Assembly: GCA_949710005.1 (NCBI GenBank)
Contig: OX453273.1
Span: 36,400,038 to 36,464,037 of the forward strand
Reading direction: 5' to 3'
DNA: 64,000 bases
Origin: Ricordea florida
Taxonomy: Eukaryota; Cnidaria; Anthozoa; Corallimorpharia; Ricordeidae
The first letter of the stretch is position 1, and every line of letters begins with the position of its first letter. Below, in pieces: positions 26,805 to 40,000 of this stretch. The translations under genes and the position numbers were made by a program. The notes beneath the pieces were generated by a model. That model worked only from the letters and a program-made list of their open reading frames with translations, was not told where the DNA came from and ran no database searches.

Positions 26805-26925
26805 TCATCATATATTTCACAGCTGCTTAAGTTGTGTACGTAACTGCGATGATCAATTAATGTCATTACATATTACTCCGCAGTTCAAATATATGGTCTT
26901 TCATATATTCATTTGCATCACTAAT
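26805..26925 (+). mobile_element. SINE body fragment without tRNA head
   Basis: Closely matches the reverse complement of 48,300-48,415: shared blocks 'cacagctgcttaagttgtg', 'gatgatcaattaatgtcat' and 'tggtctttcatatattcat'. There the same body is joined to a tRNA-like head. Here the head is missing. Confidence 0.6.
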
Positions 26926-26957
26926 ATGTCTGTAGTATAAATTCAGCCATTTTCTAA

Positions 26958-27133
26958 GGGAGCGTTCCTATGGTTTGATCCGGATCTGAGATCACAAGGA
27001 TGTCAGCGCATCAAAGGAGGCGAGGAGGAGGATCCTTGTCCAGAGTGGATTCATCGGTTTCTTTGATGCGCTGTGATCCGTGTGATCTCCAATCACAAAC
27101 CCAGATCCGAATCATAACCAAAGGAACGCACCC
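26958..27133. mobile_element. PIF/Harbinger-type MITE
   Basis: 176 bp. TIR begins GGGAGCGTTCCTATGG and ends with an imperfect complement (CAAAGGAACGCACCC). TAA precedes and follows the element (26,955-26,957 and 27,134-27,136), a 3-bp target duplication typical of Harbinger elements. Non-coding. Confidence 0.75.
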
Positions 27134-27314
27134 TAAAAATTACATCCATACGGAATAACGAATGGTACCTGTAGTGTTTTGAAAACTGTCAATCATGTAT
27201 GCAAATGTCATCCATGCGGTCTGCTAGGGAAGGCGGGCTTTTCTTGTATCTGGTCATTATGGCTATTACAGTAAATACCGTTGAGTTAGAAGGTCTCAAT
27301 GCAATTGAGTTAGA

Positions 27315-27533
27315 AGGTCTCAATGGGGTGATGACTTTTTTGACTGTTTTACGGCTAATGGTTAATATTTTTGGCTGTTTTACGGCTAACGGTTAATATT
27401 TTTTACGGCTAACGGCTAAATTTTTTCAATATTTACGCCTAACGGCTAATTTTTTTTTGCCCGTAATATTTACGCCTAACGGCTAATTTTTTTTGCCCGT
27501 TTTACGGCTAACGGTTAACCCCATTGAGACCCT
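27315..27533. repeat. Minisatellite framed by inverted ends
   Basis: Outer ends 'ggtctcaatggggt' and 'aaccccattgagacc' are inverted. Between them are about seven units of a 'ttttacggctaacggttaa'-like sequence with variable T runs. A stray unit occurs at 34,620-34,636. Probably a MITE family whose terminal region expanded. Confidence 0.7.
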
Positions 27534-27710
27534 CTTTTAAACAAGTGCTTTTCGAGTGTTTATGTAAGCGTAAACACCATCTCAGTACCCACAAATAGTT
27601 TTCTTCCTGTTTAGATAATCGTACTCAGAAGTGCGTTGTAAATGGTTCCCTTTCAGATTGTTGCAACTTCCCTTCACTGGTTTCGATCACAAAGTTTACA
27701 ACAATTACAA

Positions 27711-27867
27711 TTGATAGAGGTACTTTCTTTTCAGACGACGTTGTCTGCCTAAGAGGATGGGGGATGACTGTTGAAAAAGTGGAATAAAAACGTTCTATTG
27801 GTGCTAAATCCACAATTAAGTGTCAACTGTTGGAGTAAGTTCAAGTAACACGTGGAATTTCAGCCTT
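27711..27867 (+). pseudogene. Decayed duplicate of the last exon of the AFG2B-like gene
   Basis: Matches 20,245-20,440. It shares the intron end with 'tttcag', 'gatgactgttga.aaagtgg', 'gtgtcaactgttg.agtaa' and the 3' 'aatttcagcc'. There are many substitutions, a stop in place of a Tyr codon ('gtggaataaaaac') and a deletion of about 30 bases. Because intron sequence is included, it arose by DNA duplication rather than from mRNA. It lies 7 kb downstream of the parent exon. Confidence 0.75.
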
Positions 27868-28200
27868 TATTACACCCATTTTGAAATCACCGGTGATCCC
27901 TACAATTTGATTGGCTCATAGCAGTGTGTTTTATTCATAAATTGCACCATTTTTTGCTCTAAATCGCATCATTTTTAAAAAGTTACTTTCCTTCAAAAAC
28001 CGGGCTTCCAGAAGTGGAAAAATAAATAAGTAGTATTGACAAAAACTATGATTTCAAAATGAGTGTAATAAAGTGGTAATTGAACTTCGTGTCGTGCAAT
28101 TTTGGTCTGAAATCATACTAGTGATTTCATATCGAACTCGCGCTATGCGCTCGTTCGATATTTGAAATCACGCGTATGATTTTCTCGTCAAACCCTCCCG
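27868..28200. mobile_element. Palindromic sequence, MITE-like
   Basis: Inverted ends 'ttacacccattttgaaatca' (27,870) and 'tgatttcaaaatgagtgtaa' (28,048) are followed by a second inverted pair around 28,110-28,180 ('gaaatcatac', 'cgcgtatgattt'). Similar core words appear at 30,204-30,284. Non-coding. Confidence 0.55.
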
Positions 28201-28785
28201 TTGTCGCTGCGTAAAGTCTCTAATGTCTACGTCGGTGTTCTCGTCATTATTTCGTAAGGTCCCTACTATGAAACAAACGGCACAATTTGACGCTAGAACC
28301 AAAAAGAGGGGACCCTGCCCATAATGTAACTGAAGATATTAGGGTGGTAGTCATTGAAGGCTGGGTCAGTGAATACCCTAGCAGAGAAACGTTTCTTCCG
28401 ATAATCTAGGCTTTATTGCAGGAAGCTGTTGCACAAATTGAGTCTACAAATAAACAAATGTAATCACTGCTGTAATTTTGGAGTCATCTGAAATTGGTGT
28501 GGCTTGAGCGAAGTCGCCTGGATATTCTGACTCGGGTTAGATGACAGGTCTGCGAGAAAGAGAAAGAATACGCGCGTTTTCATCAATCTAGTATGATTTC
28601 ATGAAAGAGTTCCTTTCAAGAGTGAAGAAAGTTATATTAGAAGATGGCGCGCTTGACTACTGTTGTCTGTTGCGGAGCAAGCGAAGTAAAAAAATGCTTT
28701 CTTGCCTAAGCCACAAGCCCTAGCTAAGTTGTTTTTTGGAAATGAAGATCAAACGCATCGCGGGCGAGTCTTCAAGTTATCTCCA
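28201..28785. other. Intergenic, nothing recognised
   Basis: No ORF with support, no clear repeat ends. Confidence 0.3.
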
Positions 28786-28787
28786 GA

Positions 28788-28939
28788 GGTGGCATATAAT
28801 TCATGGTAGGCCACCATATAGTGCGTTTACAGGGCTATACAAGGGTTAACAAGGATATACCTTTGTAAACCCTTGTATACCCCTGTAAACACTATATTTG
28901 GTGACTAGATGGTGGCCTACCATGAATTATATGCCCCAC
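28788..28939. mobile_element. Near-perfect 150-bp palindromic MITE
   Basis: Arms 'gtggcatataattcatgg' and 'ccatgaattatatgccccac' continue inward through 'taggccacca' and 'tggtggccta' and 'gtttacaggg..tatacaaggg'. The centre is near 28,862. Its perfection suggests young age. Confidence 0.75.
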
Positions 28940-29303
28940 AGGTGCATGCGAATAAGAGACATGCGTTATATTATTGACCAAGTGTGAGGTCAAGATGGCT
29001 GCATATTAACCAAGCTTTTTTAGTTTTCGTGGGACTAAGCGGGAAATCGAGAGCTGACAGGATAGGCCCATCGTGGCCGCTCGGGTAGCCAACCAGACCC
29101 CAGGGCGAACCTCGTCTTGTCTGCCCTCGGAACCAGCCATATATAATAAGTAAAACTTCACGAAGTGTCATCGTGTAGGCTAACCTTGACGACTGAAAAT
29201 ACACCTTTCACCATCCCGTTGTCAAATCCGACTAGTATTATTAGCGATAAATTAACGCATATATTTTTTAAAGAACGCAAGGAAGCGAATGGGAATTTCT
29301 TAC

Positions 29304-29468
29304 CTTGTTTGATGCCGGGGAGCCGATCGCTGGCGCCGCTGTTCTCTGTTCGCACATATCTCTGAGCCAGCAGTCTGTCTACTGCTGACTGTTCAGAAGA
29401 TGAGTGACGAACGGCTGACAGTACAGCGTTACTTGGAGCTTCCGGAAACTGACGCTGTAACCGAGTTT
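29304..29468 (-). CDS. Isolated exon with CUE-like sequence, gene unidentified
   Basis: A 165-bp block flanked by a good acceptor ('ctccttttag') and donor ('gtaagaaatt') on the minus strand, both in phase 1. The translation has LQRQFPEAPSNAVLSAVRHS and SAVDRLLAQRY, which resembles a ubiquitin-binding CUE domain (hydrophobic-x2-x-F/M-P-x2-P...hhxxhL). No neighbouring exon was found, so the gene is incomplete here or this is an exon fragment. Low-complexity CAA repeats lie immediately upstream. Confidence 0.35.
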
Positions 29469-29481
29469 CTAAAAGGAGAAC

Positions 29482-29697
29482 AACAACAACAACAACAACA
29501 ACAATAACAACAACAATAACAATAATAATCATAACTATAACAAAATTCTCAAATCTGGTTGGCTATCAACTGCCCTGATTTGTATAGGTAATCACAACAA
29601 CAACAATAACAACAACAATAACAATAATAATCATAACTATAACAAAATTCTCAAATCTGGTTGGCTATCAACTGCCCTGATTTGTATAGGTAATCAC
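29482..29697 (+). repeat. CAA/CAATAA microsatellite within a 102-bp tandem duplication
   Basis: The block from the CAA run through 'tgatttgtataggtaatcac' occurs twice in direct order (about 29,498-29,598 and 29,599-29,697) with almost no difference. This points to a recent tandem duplication seeded by the microsatellite. Confidence 0.8.
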
Positions 29698-29997
29698 ATG
29701 ATTTCGAGTGCAATTTGGGATAAATCAGCACGAGTAAATCAGGCTAACCAAATTGCACGAGCCCGTAAGGCGAGTGCAATTTGTAGTCTTTGAAAAATTT
29801 ACTCGTGCTGATTTATCCCAAATTGCACTCGAAATCATGTGATTACTTGTTAATAATATACATGCAAAAATTTAATTTCAACTTTCTGCACTCAATTTCA
29901 ACTTTTTGCACTCAATTTCAATTTTCTGCACTGTTTGGGATTAATTGACGTGCTCTCAGCCAATGAGCATGCTGAAATTTTTGCATGTATATTATTA
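29690..29997. repeat. Two adjacent palindromes of a dispersed family
   Basis: First palindrome 29,690-29,846: arms 'gtaatcacatgatttcgag' and the complement 'ctcgaaatcatgtgattac'. Second 29,851-29,997: arms 'taataatatacatgcaaaaa' and 'tttttgcatgtatattatta'. Related first-type palindromes occur at 37,923-38,061 (repeated at 56,95x-57,09x in the duplicate) and at 49,704-49,847. Confidence 0.7.
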
Positions 29998-30026
29998 CAG
30001 CCATAATAGGACAGTCAAATAGGACA

Positions 30027-30061
<35 letters not shown>

Positions 30062-31080
30062 CCATCACGCGCGCGCTTAAATGGCTTTTTTTTCACTGCT
30101 GGCATAAAAAAACGTGGAATTTCATGTGCTTTGGTTTAAAAAAAAAAAAAAGAAGTTTATACATCACAAATTTTGTTAAAGTTATGATTAATTGGTAATA
30201 AGACTTTGTGTCGTCCAATTCGGTCTGCAATCATACTCGTAATTAAACAAATCACTCGTATGATTACAGACCGAATTGGACTCCACTCAGTCCTATTATC
30301 ATTACTAATAATAATAGTAAGGATAATGGTTATGATAATAATGATTAATAATAATCTAATCATTTCTACTGCGCGATGTTCCTTAAGAAAAAAAATATAT
30401 ATTTACACATACTAAATAACATTTGGAATTGAACTCTAACTACAACAGCAAACTAAAATTTGTTTAAAAATATTAAAATTCAACAAGAATTTAATACTAT
30501 AATATAAATCTAGACTAGTTACAAGCGATAGCAAAATGGTCACTCTTGTAGAGATGGAACTGAAGTCTTCTATTGCGCGCAATTCGTGCAAGTGTGAATT
30601 CCACAGTTTTGGTTTTGCTTCTAGAATGGACCTATCAAGCTTTCGTTCTAAGCGTGGGTGTAGCTGACATCAATACTGCGGATGACCTTAAGTTGTATTG
30701 TTATTCATTCGTGTCACCAAGTCAATTCTTATTGGCTATAGGCATCCAGCTAATTTTTCTTTGCGTCATACCTGCACACAGTTGTTTTTATACATGTAGA
30801 AATGACGTCATGCTTAAGGATAATAGTTTTAATACACAGAGAAATGAAGTTATACCTACGGACTTCAACTCAAAAGTGAAATTGTTTATACGTTCAATGT
30901 GCTGTACAGTGACCTCTGAGTTCTAGTGAGCGCTCTCGTCTTGACAGGCACTCGGGTGCATGCATAATAAAACAATTATTGGATTCGGTTTTCGCATGAT
31001 AGCGAGAATTATCAAGGCCCTGCTTTGTTCTATGCGCCTCCCGCTGCCTTCAGCTGCGGCAGATGACGGAAACCTCGGCC
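29998..31080. other. Intergenic with a small palindrome
   Basis: Bases 30,204-30,284 form an imperfect palindrome around 'tccaattcggtctg' and its complement. The rest has no supported gene. A 117-codon plus ORF at 30,573-30,926 shows no domain or splice context. The 3' untranslated region of the ADAM10-like gene should lie just left of 31,082. Confidence 0.4.
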
Positions 31081-31081
31081 T

Positions 31082-34000
31082 TTAATAATAATTCCCACTA
31101 TCATTCTGAACCTCATCCTCATTCGTCAACGCCACTAGTGACTTACGCAAAGTATCTGCATCTCGTGTTTGCCTGGCAGTTCTGTCTTCTTCCACCATTC
31201 CCAGGTCGGACATTTCCTCTACAATTCTTCGTAATTCGGTTCTTTCCACCGCACGGGTTCCTCGATGTGGCATTTTATCACTGCGATGACGCACAGCGTA
31301 AGGTAGCAGTGCTCTCTGCGCAAGCGTTCGCAATGACGTCCGCCTTTTGCAGGTTACTTTGAGCAAAGCAACCATCAAACAGAAACCAAACAAAGTGGCA
31401 ACAACGTAGTACCTACAAAAAGACCAAAGTCTTTTTTCTATTAAGTTATTAAGTGTTCGCTATTCTACAGAGTTACTCTGTTGAATTTGTTTTCAAACAG
31501 ATGATAATGGAGAAACTAAGACAAAGGGACCTACCAATGCTGTTTAATCCAATCCCATAAGTTGTTCATAGTTGTTTCGGAAAAGAGGTTCTTGAACGTG
31601 TCTCGTAGTTTGTTCAATTCGTCATCCTCGTCCACCGTGATACACTGACCAGAACTGTCGCAGTAACCTCTGTGTTGCTTGCAAGTGCTGCCGGGACGCC
31701 TCATGATTACTCTCCCCAACAGATCTCCGGTGGAAGTACACACCGTCTGAAGAGGCATAGCAATGCAATGGGCTTACTCGATCTTCCCTGATAGCAATAT
31801 TTGGGCATAGTATAAAAAGGCATACCGCTGACTAGGGGAGGGGCTTGTGGGCTCCCATACAGGTATTTTGTCCTTCTTCCACTTTACTTCTATTTTTTAT
31901 AGTTTTTCACAGATGAAGTTAGAATTTACTGCACTGAGACTGAAAATTATAACAGGGATCCTAAAACTGGTTTTCCTAGAGTCAAATAATAGAGGATGTT
32001 AGCATCGACAACGAGTACGAGTTCTAGAACGAGATCAGCGATTTTGCGTACTGCGCATCCGTTCTGCGCATATCCACGTTTTCAAGTGTCCTGTCAAGTT
32101 GCAGTACGACGAGTTCTCACCAAAAACTCGAAGTTGGTAGAACGACTGGGAAGAGCTGGTTTTCAAAGGTAAATTCCGATCGTTTAATGCATTTACATTT
32201 CGTTTCTAGCCTCTCTTTATCATCTTGAACATTCCTTATATTATGTTTTATGTAAAATACTGCTTTTGAAGTCGAGGAAAAGCAACCGAACGCGATATTT
32301 CCTACACAGAGTAAATTTGCATTTACCCGGGAAAGTTTCATGTCTCTCCACAGGCCTCACAGGCTCACGAAATAACCCCGAAAGTTGCCATTATTTGGTC
32401 GAAAATATCCCAACAGTCGAAGATATCAATAAAGAATACTTACTTCTTTATCCGGTGTGGTTGTTGTGTTGAATTTGATGGGTTTTAGGGTGTTTTAAGA
32501 CCGCGACTAACCATCCTGCGATTTACCTCGAAAAATTGATTTTCCTTTGAAAACTGGAGGATGGACCGTCGGGCTCTCAAAACACGCTAATTCTCATTAA
32601 ATTCAACACAAGAAGCACACTGGATAAGGAGCTAAGTATTCTTCATTCATATCTTCTTCTGTTGGGTTATAAACTCGAACTCGGTGTTATCGCTAACACA
32701 GAAAGCTGAGAAAACGACTTCGAGTACGAGTACGGTTTGAAGTCGTTCTCGTACTCGTATTCGTTGTTGATGCTAACATCCTCTAATGACTCTTTGAGGC
32801 GGGTTTCAGTCAGAAATAAGTGCACTTTGTGTTAAGCTTCTGGCTATATTTCGCAAATGATTCCCCGTTTACTAAAAAAGTCATTAGCGCTAACCCAGCG
32901 TCACTTCTCAAGGATGCGTTACTCCTGAAAACTTTTACTCCGAGAGCTGATCAGTGTACAACGTCTCTTCAATGCCTATACAATACCAAGAAAACGGGTC
33001 ATGAGAATTAAACAAGTGAGCAACCCGAGGATACTGCGTTGATGTAACACCAAATTCTCCTAAAAAACAAATAAGGAAGTGAGTGATACTTACTAGAGAG
33101 AATTGCTGCTCAGATCTTAGGAGTCAATTCCGGGCTAGCAATTATAGGCCTTTTAGAAACCAAGACCTGGTTTTTACCAGGAAATCTTAACATCGTGGGA
33201 AAGTTAGGCCTTGTTAACTGTAATAAATAACTCCAGGAACTTTTTGTAAAGAAAAGGAGGCATCGTTTAATTGCTGTTCATTGCAACGCGCTTCTGCTTA
33301 TAGAAAATGGAATCTTTACCTCAGTGTTGTTGCAACATACATGGCACAGCTGTTGTCGACCCTGACATTCACACTCACTGAACCCATGCAGTGCACATAT
33401 TGATCCAATACATTCCCCGTCTAAACACGTGTTGGTTCCTCTGTTACAAGACACATTGTTGGGTTGTATTTCAGCCTGGGGACAACGCCCTGTTTTGCCA
33501 GTTCGCTAAGTCAAAGAAATTCAACAGAAAAGAACATTTTTCATAACGAAGAACCTCTTAGATCCCCTTCTTCCTTAAAAATGGTGGTTCATACCAAATG
33601 TGTTGCCGAGATTTGTCAGTGGTTTTGCCATTTGAGGAACAAACATATTTTAACTGGTTTTATTCCTGCGCCAACTCAACCAATAATAAGGCGTGACTGG
33701 TTAAATAATTCAGTCAAGTAATTTTCACATTTTTCCTCACTTGTGCGCAAAGGTTCGCATTAAAAAAAATATAAAATAAAATTACTTAGATGTAAAATTA
33801 TTTGAGTTAAGGTTACTTTGCTTATTTCGGGTTCCGGAAGGATTACCTTCAGACCTTTGGCAAGGAATTTTAAAACAGAAATATCTTTCGCGCGGACAAC
33901 AACAGCTACTCCCTCAAGTTAAAATATGAAAAATCCCTCTGCCCTATTACATTGAAACAATAGTTTTCACTGAAAGGATATTTACAAACAACTGATTGGC

Positions 34001-37000
34001 GACAATCTGTTTCCTCTTGGCAAACACGAGCCTGAGACGCAGCTATGAACGTGCAGTTATCAGTACAACAGGCTCCCGCAACAGGACTGTGTGAAAAAAA
34101 TATATTTATAAAAATTAAACAATAGAACAGACGGTAAAACGCCCGTTAAATTTCACTTTGAGAGTTGGAGATTGGACTCGAACATGGGGTAGGGCCTGGG
34201 ACCTGACTCTTGCCCAGATTTCTCTGTCTCCTTTTTGATAGAAATAGAGAGCGCGCAAATGAAAAAGGGAAAGCAGAAGGCGCAGAGACAATCTCTCACC
34301 TCTCCGTGGTAATTTGAGCTTCCTGCTGGTTACAAAAGTTACAAGCGAATTTGAGGACTGAGGAAGAGACAGGGGAGGGACTGGAAACTAGCATTTTTTG
34401 GACTTTTTTTTTTTTTTTGTATTTTAATAATTTTTATTTGTTTTCCAAAAAATACATGCAAGTTACAACACTATTTACAAACACTAAAAAAAAAAAAAAA
34501 TAATAATAATAACTATAAACAGACACTACAAATACTACAAATTAATCGGTGTTTACACAGAGTCCTTATTTACCTGTTTTAAAAGTTATTTTATAATGCG
34601 ATTATTAATTATTAATTTGCGGCTAACGGTAACGGCTACTGGAAACTAGCATTTTTTGGACTTACTTTGACCCTTCCAGTCCCAAGATCCTGAGTGAGAG
34701 CCACTCGATTTTATGTATGTTTTTATATATGTTACTATGGAGAATTTGGTAGAACATGAATTAAAAATCACCGAGTTGATCGCCGAATTATTATTATTTG
34801 TTTGCTTTCGACTTTATTTATAGGAGAAGTTGAGCACACGGGTCGATTCCACAAAACTTTTGGGAGTGGGGTCAATTTGAAAAACTTTACAAGTGTAATA
34901 TACAAGTGTAGCTGCTATTTTAGAGCTGGAAAATAATAGCAACACTTGTATGTTAAACCTGTAAAAGTTTTCTTGCATTGAACCCTGATCCGAGTTTTGG
35001 TTGTGAAAGGGTTGATTTATTGGAAACTAGTATCAATGTTAATGTGCTGCTTAATTATGCATATCATTTTCATTTTCCTTAGTAACACGTGGGTGATGTA
35101 CCTGCAGTTTTTTCCAGGTCTGATGGTACATCCTGGTATGTCCCGTGTGTCGTCTCTTGCTACACAGCACTTGTCTATAGCATCACATTCATGTGGTCCA
35201 CCACAATCACACTCTTCTCCTTCTTCAACGATCTTGTTTCCACAGTGAGAACCATTATTATAAGCTGCGAAAGGATGAAACGCCCTTTAAAGAGAGAGAA
35301 CCTTAACTACAACGCGGTTGCTAAGAAAGCTTAAAAGCTTCAACTGCATTAATTCTAGCAGAAATCCACAGTGGTCACAGTGGCCGCGGCTCCAACAAAC
35401 TAGTCAGACGTGTTTGTCCAGTGGAAATCAGAGGTTAGAATAATTAATAAAAGCAAACGTTTCCGATAGCAACAATCTGGTAGTTAAGGATCTCTGCCCT
35501 TAAGTTTTGTTTTGCTTTGATGGTATTTTAACTAGTGAAATATGCTACAATTTAACTGCAACTATCAGAATCCTCTCTCATGTGGATACATGTAAATTGG
35601 CTTTCAAACCTAAACAGCTTTAAATAATAGAGAGAAGCTCAGATCAGAGGAACCGCATTTCGTCAGTAACAAAACGATTGTCTCAAGATCATTTCCGTGA
35701 TCAGTTCTCCCAGACTACTCAGACTAGGGAGCTTTGATATGTGCAAAGTTTGCATTTATGTCACTCTATAGAGACAAATGAAATTCGGCGAAAAGGTCTC
35801 TCTAGATCTAATACAGATGCAAACGAATTCGCAGTTGATTAACTGCGAATCATGTCATTGTAATGACCGGACAGACGAGGTTAATAAGTTGTTTGTTATA
35901 TGGCCTTTCTGGCACTGGAAAAATAAAAACGGAAGGGCTTTTCAATATCCGCTTGCGCGCGCAAGAGGTCATTCGAGGTCATGTTCACTAAACCGAAACA
36001 CACCTGCCCATGCGATCGAAACAAGAAGTGACAAAAACAGTTTCTTTGAAAATGAAACTCTTGCCCGCTCAGCAGCCAATCAGAGCGTGCGTACTATTGT
36101 AGCCCTATAATAATTCGCAGTTAATCAACTGCGAAGACACTGGTCCATATATATTTTGCGTAGTGAATAATTCGAGGTTATTTAACGGCAAAATATGGAT
36201 GTCTATATATAAGTAAATCTAAATAATTTGAAACAATACAGAGAGGTTTAATTGCGACATTTTATAATTTCTCTATAGATGTATTTAATTGAAAAATTTT
36301 TACTTATAGTAATTCCCATCTTATTAAGGACTAATGTACTGTAACCATGTTACTGGTTTAGTGAAGTTGGCATTGGCATTTAAGATAATAATTCTTTGTT
36401 ATCAATCATTCGTTGTCTATAAGGGTTACCAGTTCACCTATAAGACACTGTGGTCCTTTCATCTGAAGGATTGTCGATATTTGGCGCTTGCTACATGGAG
36501 AAAAGAGAAGATTGTTGGGTTCATTGCCATCGCTGGCTCGAGCGTACATGATGTAGTTACCAGCCAGCCCTCCTGGAGAGCATTCCTCAGTGTCTGGGTC
36601 ATGCTGGAGGTGTAAGAAAAAAATATCAAAAAATATGAGTCACGATGAGGTGAGAGTCGCTATTGTTGAGCAACAATGCTGAAAGGGTCACAGGGACAAA
36701 CAAAGGGGTGTTGGAGAGGAAGAATGAACATGGTATGTAAAGAACATTGAAAATTGATGGGAAAAGAGGAAACGGGGTGGGGAGAGTCAGATATCTTACA
36801 TTTTTCTTGACGGGTTCCTACTAATCAGGAAGCCATCAAGTTAATTCAGTTCCTATCGTTCCCATCGCTGTTCTCAGAGAAGAAGGACTCGGGTGCATAT
36901 TGTCTTAAAGCAGCTGAACTATTATTGAGGCCCAAGGTAATTGGCTCCTGTTGAGGTCCCATTAGGGGGGGAGGGGGGTCTGAATATCCCGTATCCATTA

Positions 37001-40000
37001 ATTTTTCGCCCAAATATTTCGTATCCCGTTAATTCTTGTGGTTTGAATCCCTAAAATGCAAGGCACTACTGATGACGTCATTGCTGGGCATATGCAGTAC
37101 TGTTGACGTCACTGCGGGGAATATGCACTACTGATGATGTCATTGCAGGAAATATGTTTGGGTACCAAATAATGTAAAACACATTTTGCAGGGGCGTTTC
37201 GTTCTTTGAAGTAGAAACTGCGTGCAAACAACAATTCATGGGTGGTTCATATGTAGCAAGTACAAAGTAGCAAGGCACATAAATGACAGGATTGCCAGTG
37301 AGGAGTGAATTGCCTTTGAAACAATGACTTGAGGCATGAGCCCATTATAATGGGCTCATGCTTGAGGTCCTTATTTTAAATCTTGGTCAGGAATGACCAT
37401 TTCATGGCGTGTTTTTCGTCCCCTTTGTAAATACAAGCAGTGATTTCGTGCAGAACCTTCAAGGATGTCATGATCGAAACGACAAAAGGTGATTAAAGGT
37501 CATGAAAAACAATCGTCAGCCTGGCATGAGGTCGCAACTTTCGACAAATAGAAAAGTTGCAGCAAATAGAATGACTCTATTTTACATCAGGACATCTTAT
37601 TCTTTTAAGAAGTAACAGCGTTCGTGTTCGATTTCCCCGGCAGAATTTCTTTTTAAATATCCCATATCCCGTTAATTTTTGTAACAAATATCCCGTATCC
37701 ATATAATGCTTTACCTAAATATCCCGTATCCCGATAACCCCTAATAGGGTCTCATTATTTACCAGAAATTGGCAGAGCGCGTTGCCAATTTGCCTTCAAG
37801 AGTGGGGTTCACGATACAGTTACTGCAGTTAAACATGCAAAACGTTTAACGTGCTAATTGGCAGAGAGCATGTCGATTAATCCCAAACGGTGAAGGGAGT
37901 TGAAATTGAGTACAAAATTCGAAATCAAATGATTTCGAGTGCATTTAACAATTGAAAAGACATCAAATTGCACTCGCCCTACAGGCTCATGCAATTTTCT
38001 CAGTCTTTAAAAAATCCACTGGTGCTCAATTATTCAAAATTGCACTCGAGATCATTTGATTACCTATGCCAATTGCAAACCACTGCCATTCACATTTCAA
38101 AGAAAATACGAAACTTAAGGTTCTAAAGTATGACGATACTGATGAAAATATAAGATTTAAGACCACTGATCACTGATAAAACAACATTTTGGAAATGATT
38201 TTGCCGAACTTGCCCCGAGATGAGCGTCAAACTCAAGGAATGTGCACAATGGTAGAAGTCTTTTTTGATGGTAACGGCCATAGCAAAGGTTGTTTACTGT
38301 CAGGAAATGACTGAAAATGTAGATTAATTTTCGAATATGTAAATGATGTTGTAAATAGCTATACAGATTGACAGATCTAATGACTTGTGAAAAGCGCCTT
38401 TTGAATGGATATCACAGGCTTTCTCATTTCCCCTATGAAACTGAATATTTCTTCCAATTTGGGTAAATTTTCACATACTAGGACAACTCTCTATCCCCCA
38501 CGCTTCACCCTCCCCTCCCGAAGTACAACCTTCCACCTGCCCCCTCCCGACACTGTTGGCTTATTAAATGCTTAACTCAAGTTCAAGAAACTTTAAGGTC
38601 TTTAAGAGCATTTTCTCAAATGTCGTCTTTTGGGCTGAACAGGTCTCATGAAACTTGGGGAATTTAAAGACCAATAGTGTTGTGATGCAATAAACCTAAA
38701 AAATCACCACATTTTTACTTGGGTCACGTGAATAGAGATAATTTGTCCACTGGGTTTGGTGCAAAATAAGGTAATGCCAAAATAACGCCTGTCAGAAGCA
38801 CTTACATCAAAATTTTATTGAGAACATTTTGGTGTATTGCACAGACAGGAGCATAAATTCACACGCTATGTTTGTTTGGAATTCAAATCTTGTTTCCTAA
38901 TTAATCTACCAGTGTTGGTGTAAAGGCTTTAAAAGATGACTTCAGCAAGGTGTAGATGGTTGTCGTAGCAACCATTTCAAATAAAACCTTCCAATCACTT
39001 TTCTTTTAATGAGTGTAATCACATGCAATGGAAGCTTCTTGACCACATTGCAACAAAATGAAGTTTAGGGTATAAGACCACCTTGAGAATAGGGAAAGTA
39101 AAGAGAGATACCAAGAAGGTCCTGTCCCCGTTCATAGAACGACCGGAATGGGATCTTCACTGATCCCAGGAATTGGAAATTTAATGAAATTCATGCCGAG
39201 CAAACCATTGAATTCCTTACCAAGATGGCCTTTTCCAGTGAGTCACTGGTGACTAAGACGCCCACGGTAAAACAGCGGTTAACTAAAAGGCGGGAAAATG
39301 CATTGGTAGGTATTGGTCAGCACCTTAACAACTGATTCCACCAACGTTTCAGGCCCTATGACATGCTGGGTTAACAGTGAGACAATATTACCGAGGTATC
39401 TTTTAGTATTCGAGGCTAAACGCCTTACCAATGCTCCAAAACCGTGTCCTAACTCATGTGTGACGGTGATGACCGATGCCTTCCTCGGAACTCTGTTGCC
39501 AAAATTGATAAAGCTCACGAGCGCAGAGTTAAAACTCAAGGCTTCGTTTTTCTCTTCAAGGAGGACCCTCTCGGAACATATTCCGCCGGGTGTCAAATCA
39601 TCGGGCTCTGCGACCCAGGCCAGTCCCAGCGCTCCGTCTGCGAAGTCCCTATAGGTGAAGAGCAGAGCAAGGCAGTAGGGGCTGTGATCAAAGGCGCTCC
39701 ACTTGACGAGATATGGGGTGATCTCTATATCCTCTGGCGATGCTAAAGAACCTGAAAAGCCAGACTTCACAAATCACAAATCGATCGGCCTTGTTCACGT
39801 TCTCAAATAGTTTCATAGACGCATGGGCAATTTGTTGCCAGGGGAGCGATGAACTATTTGCCCAAAAATTCTTGCAATTTGCCCAAACTAATTCTTAAGA
39901 AACAGTCTTATTAACCTCGTCCGTTCAGTCATTACAAGGAAATCCCAGACTTCAGCCTTCTCAGACTTCTCAGACTTTGGCCTTCGGCTTCGGTCCAAGA

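Noticed and set aside
28971-29204. Minus-strand ORF of 77 codons
   Set aside because: No recognisable domain or splice context; the reading frame overlaps sequence that looks like repeat-rich spacer, and I could not link it to the exon at 29,304-29,468.
30573-30926. 117-codon plus-strand ORF
   Set aside because: No domain, splice context or codon pattern supports it; kept only as an intergenic note.
37078-37278. Minus ORF inside the TIR element of copy A, and its partner in copy B
   Set aside because: The ORF changes its end between nearly identical copies because of an indel and has no domain; not under coding constraint.
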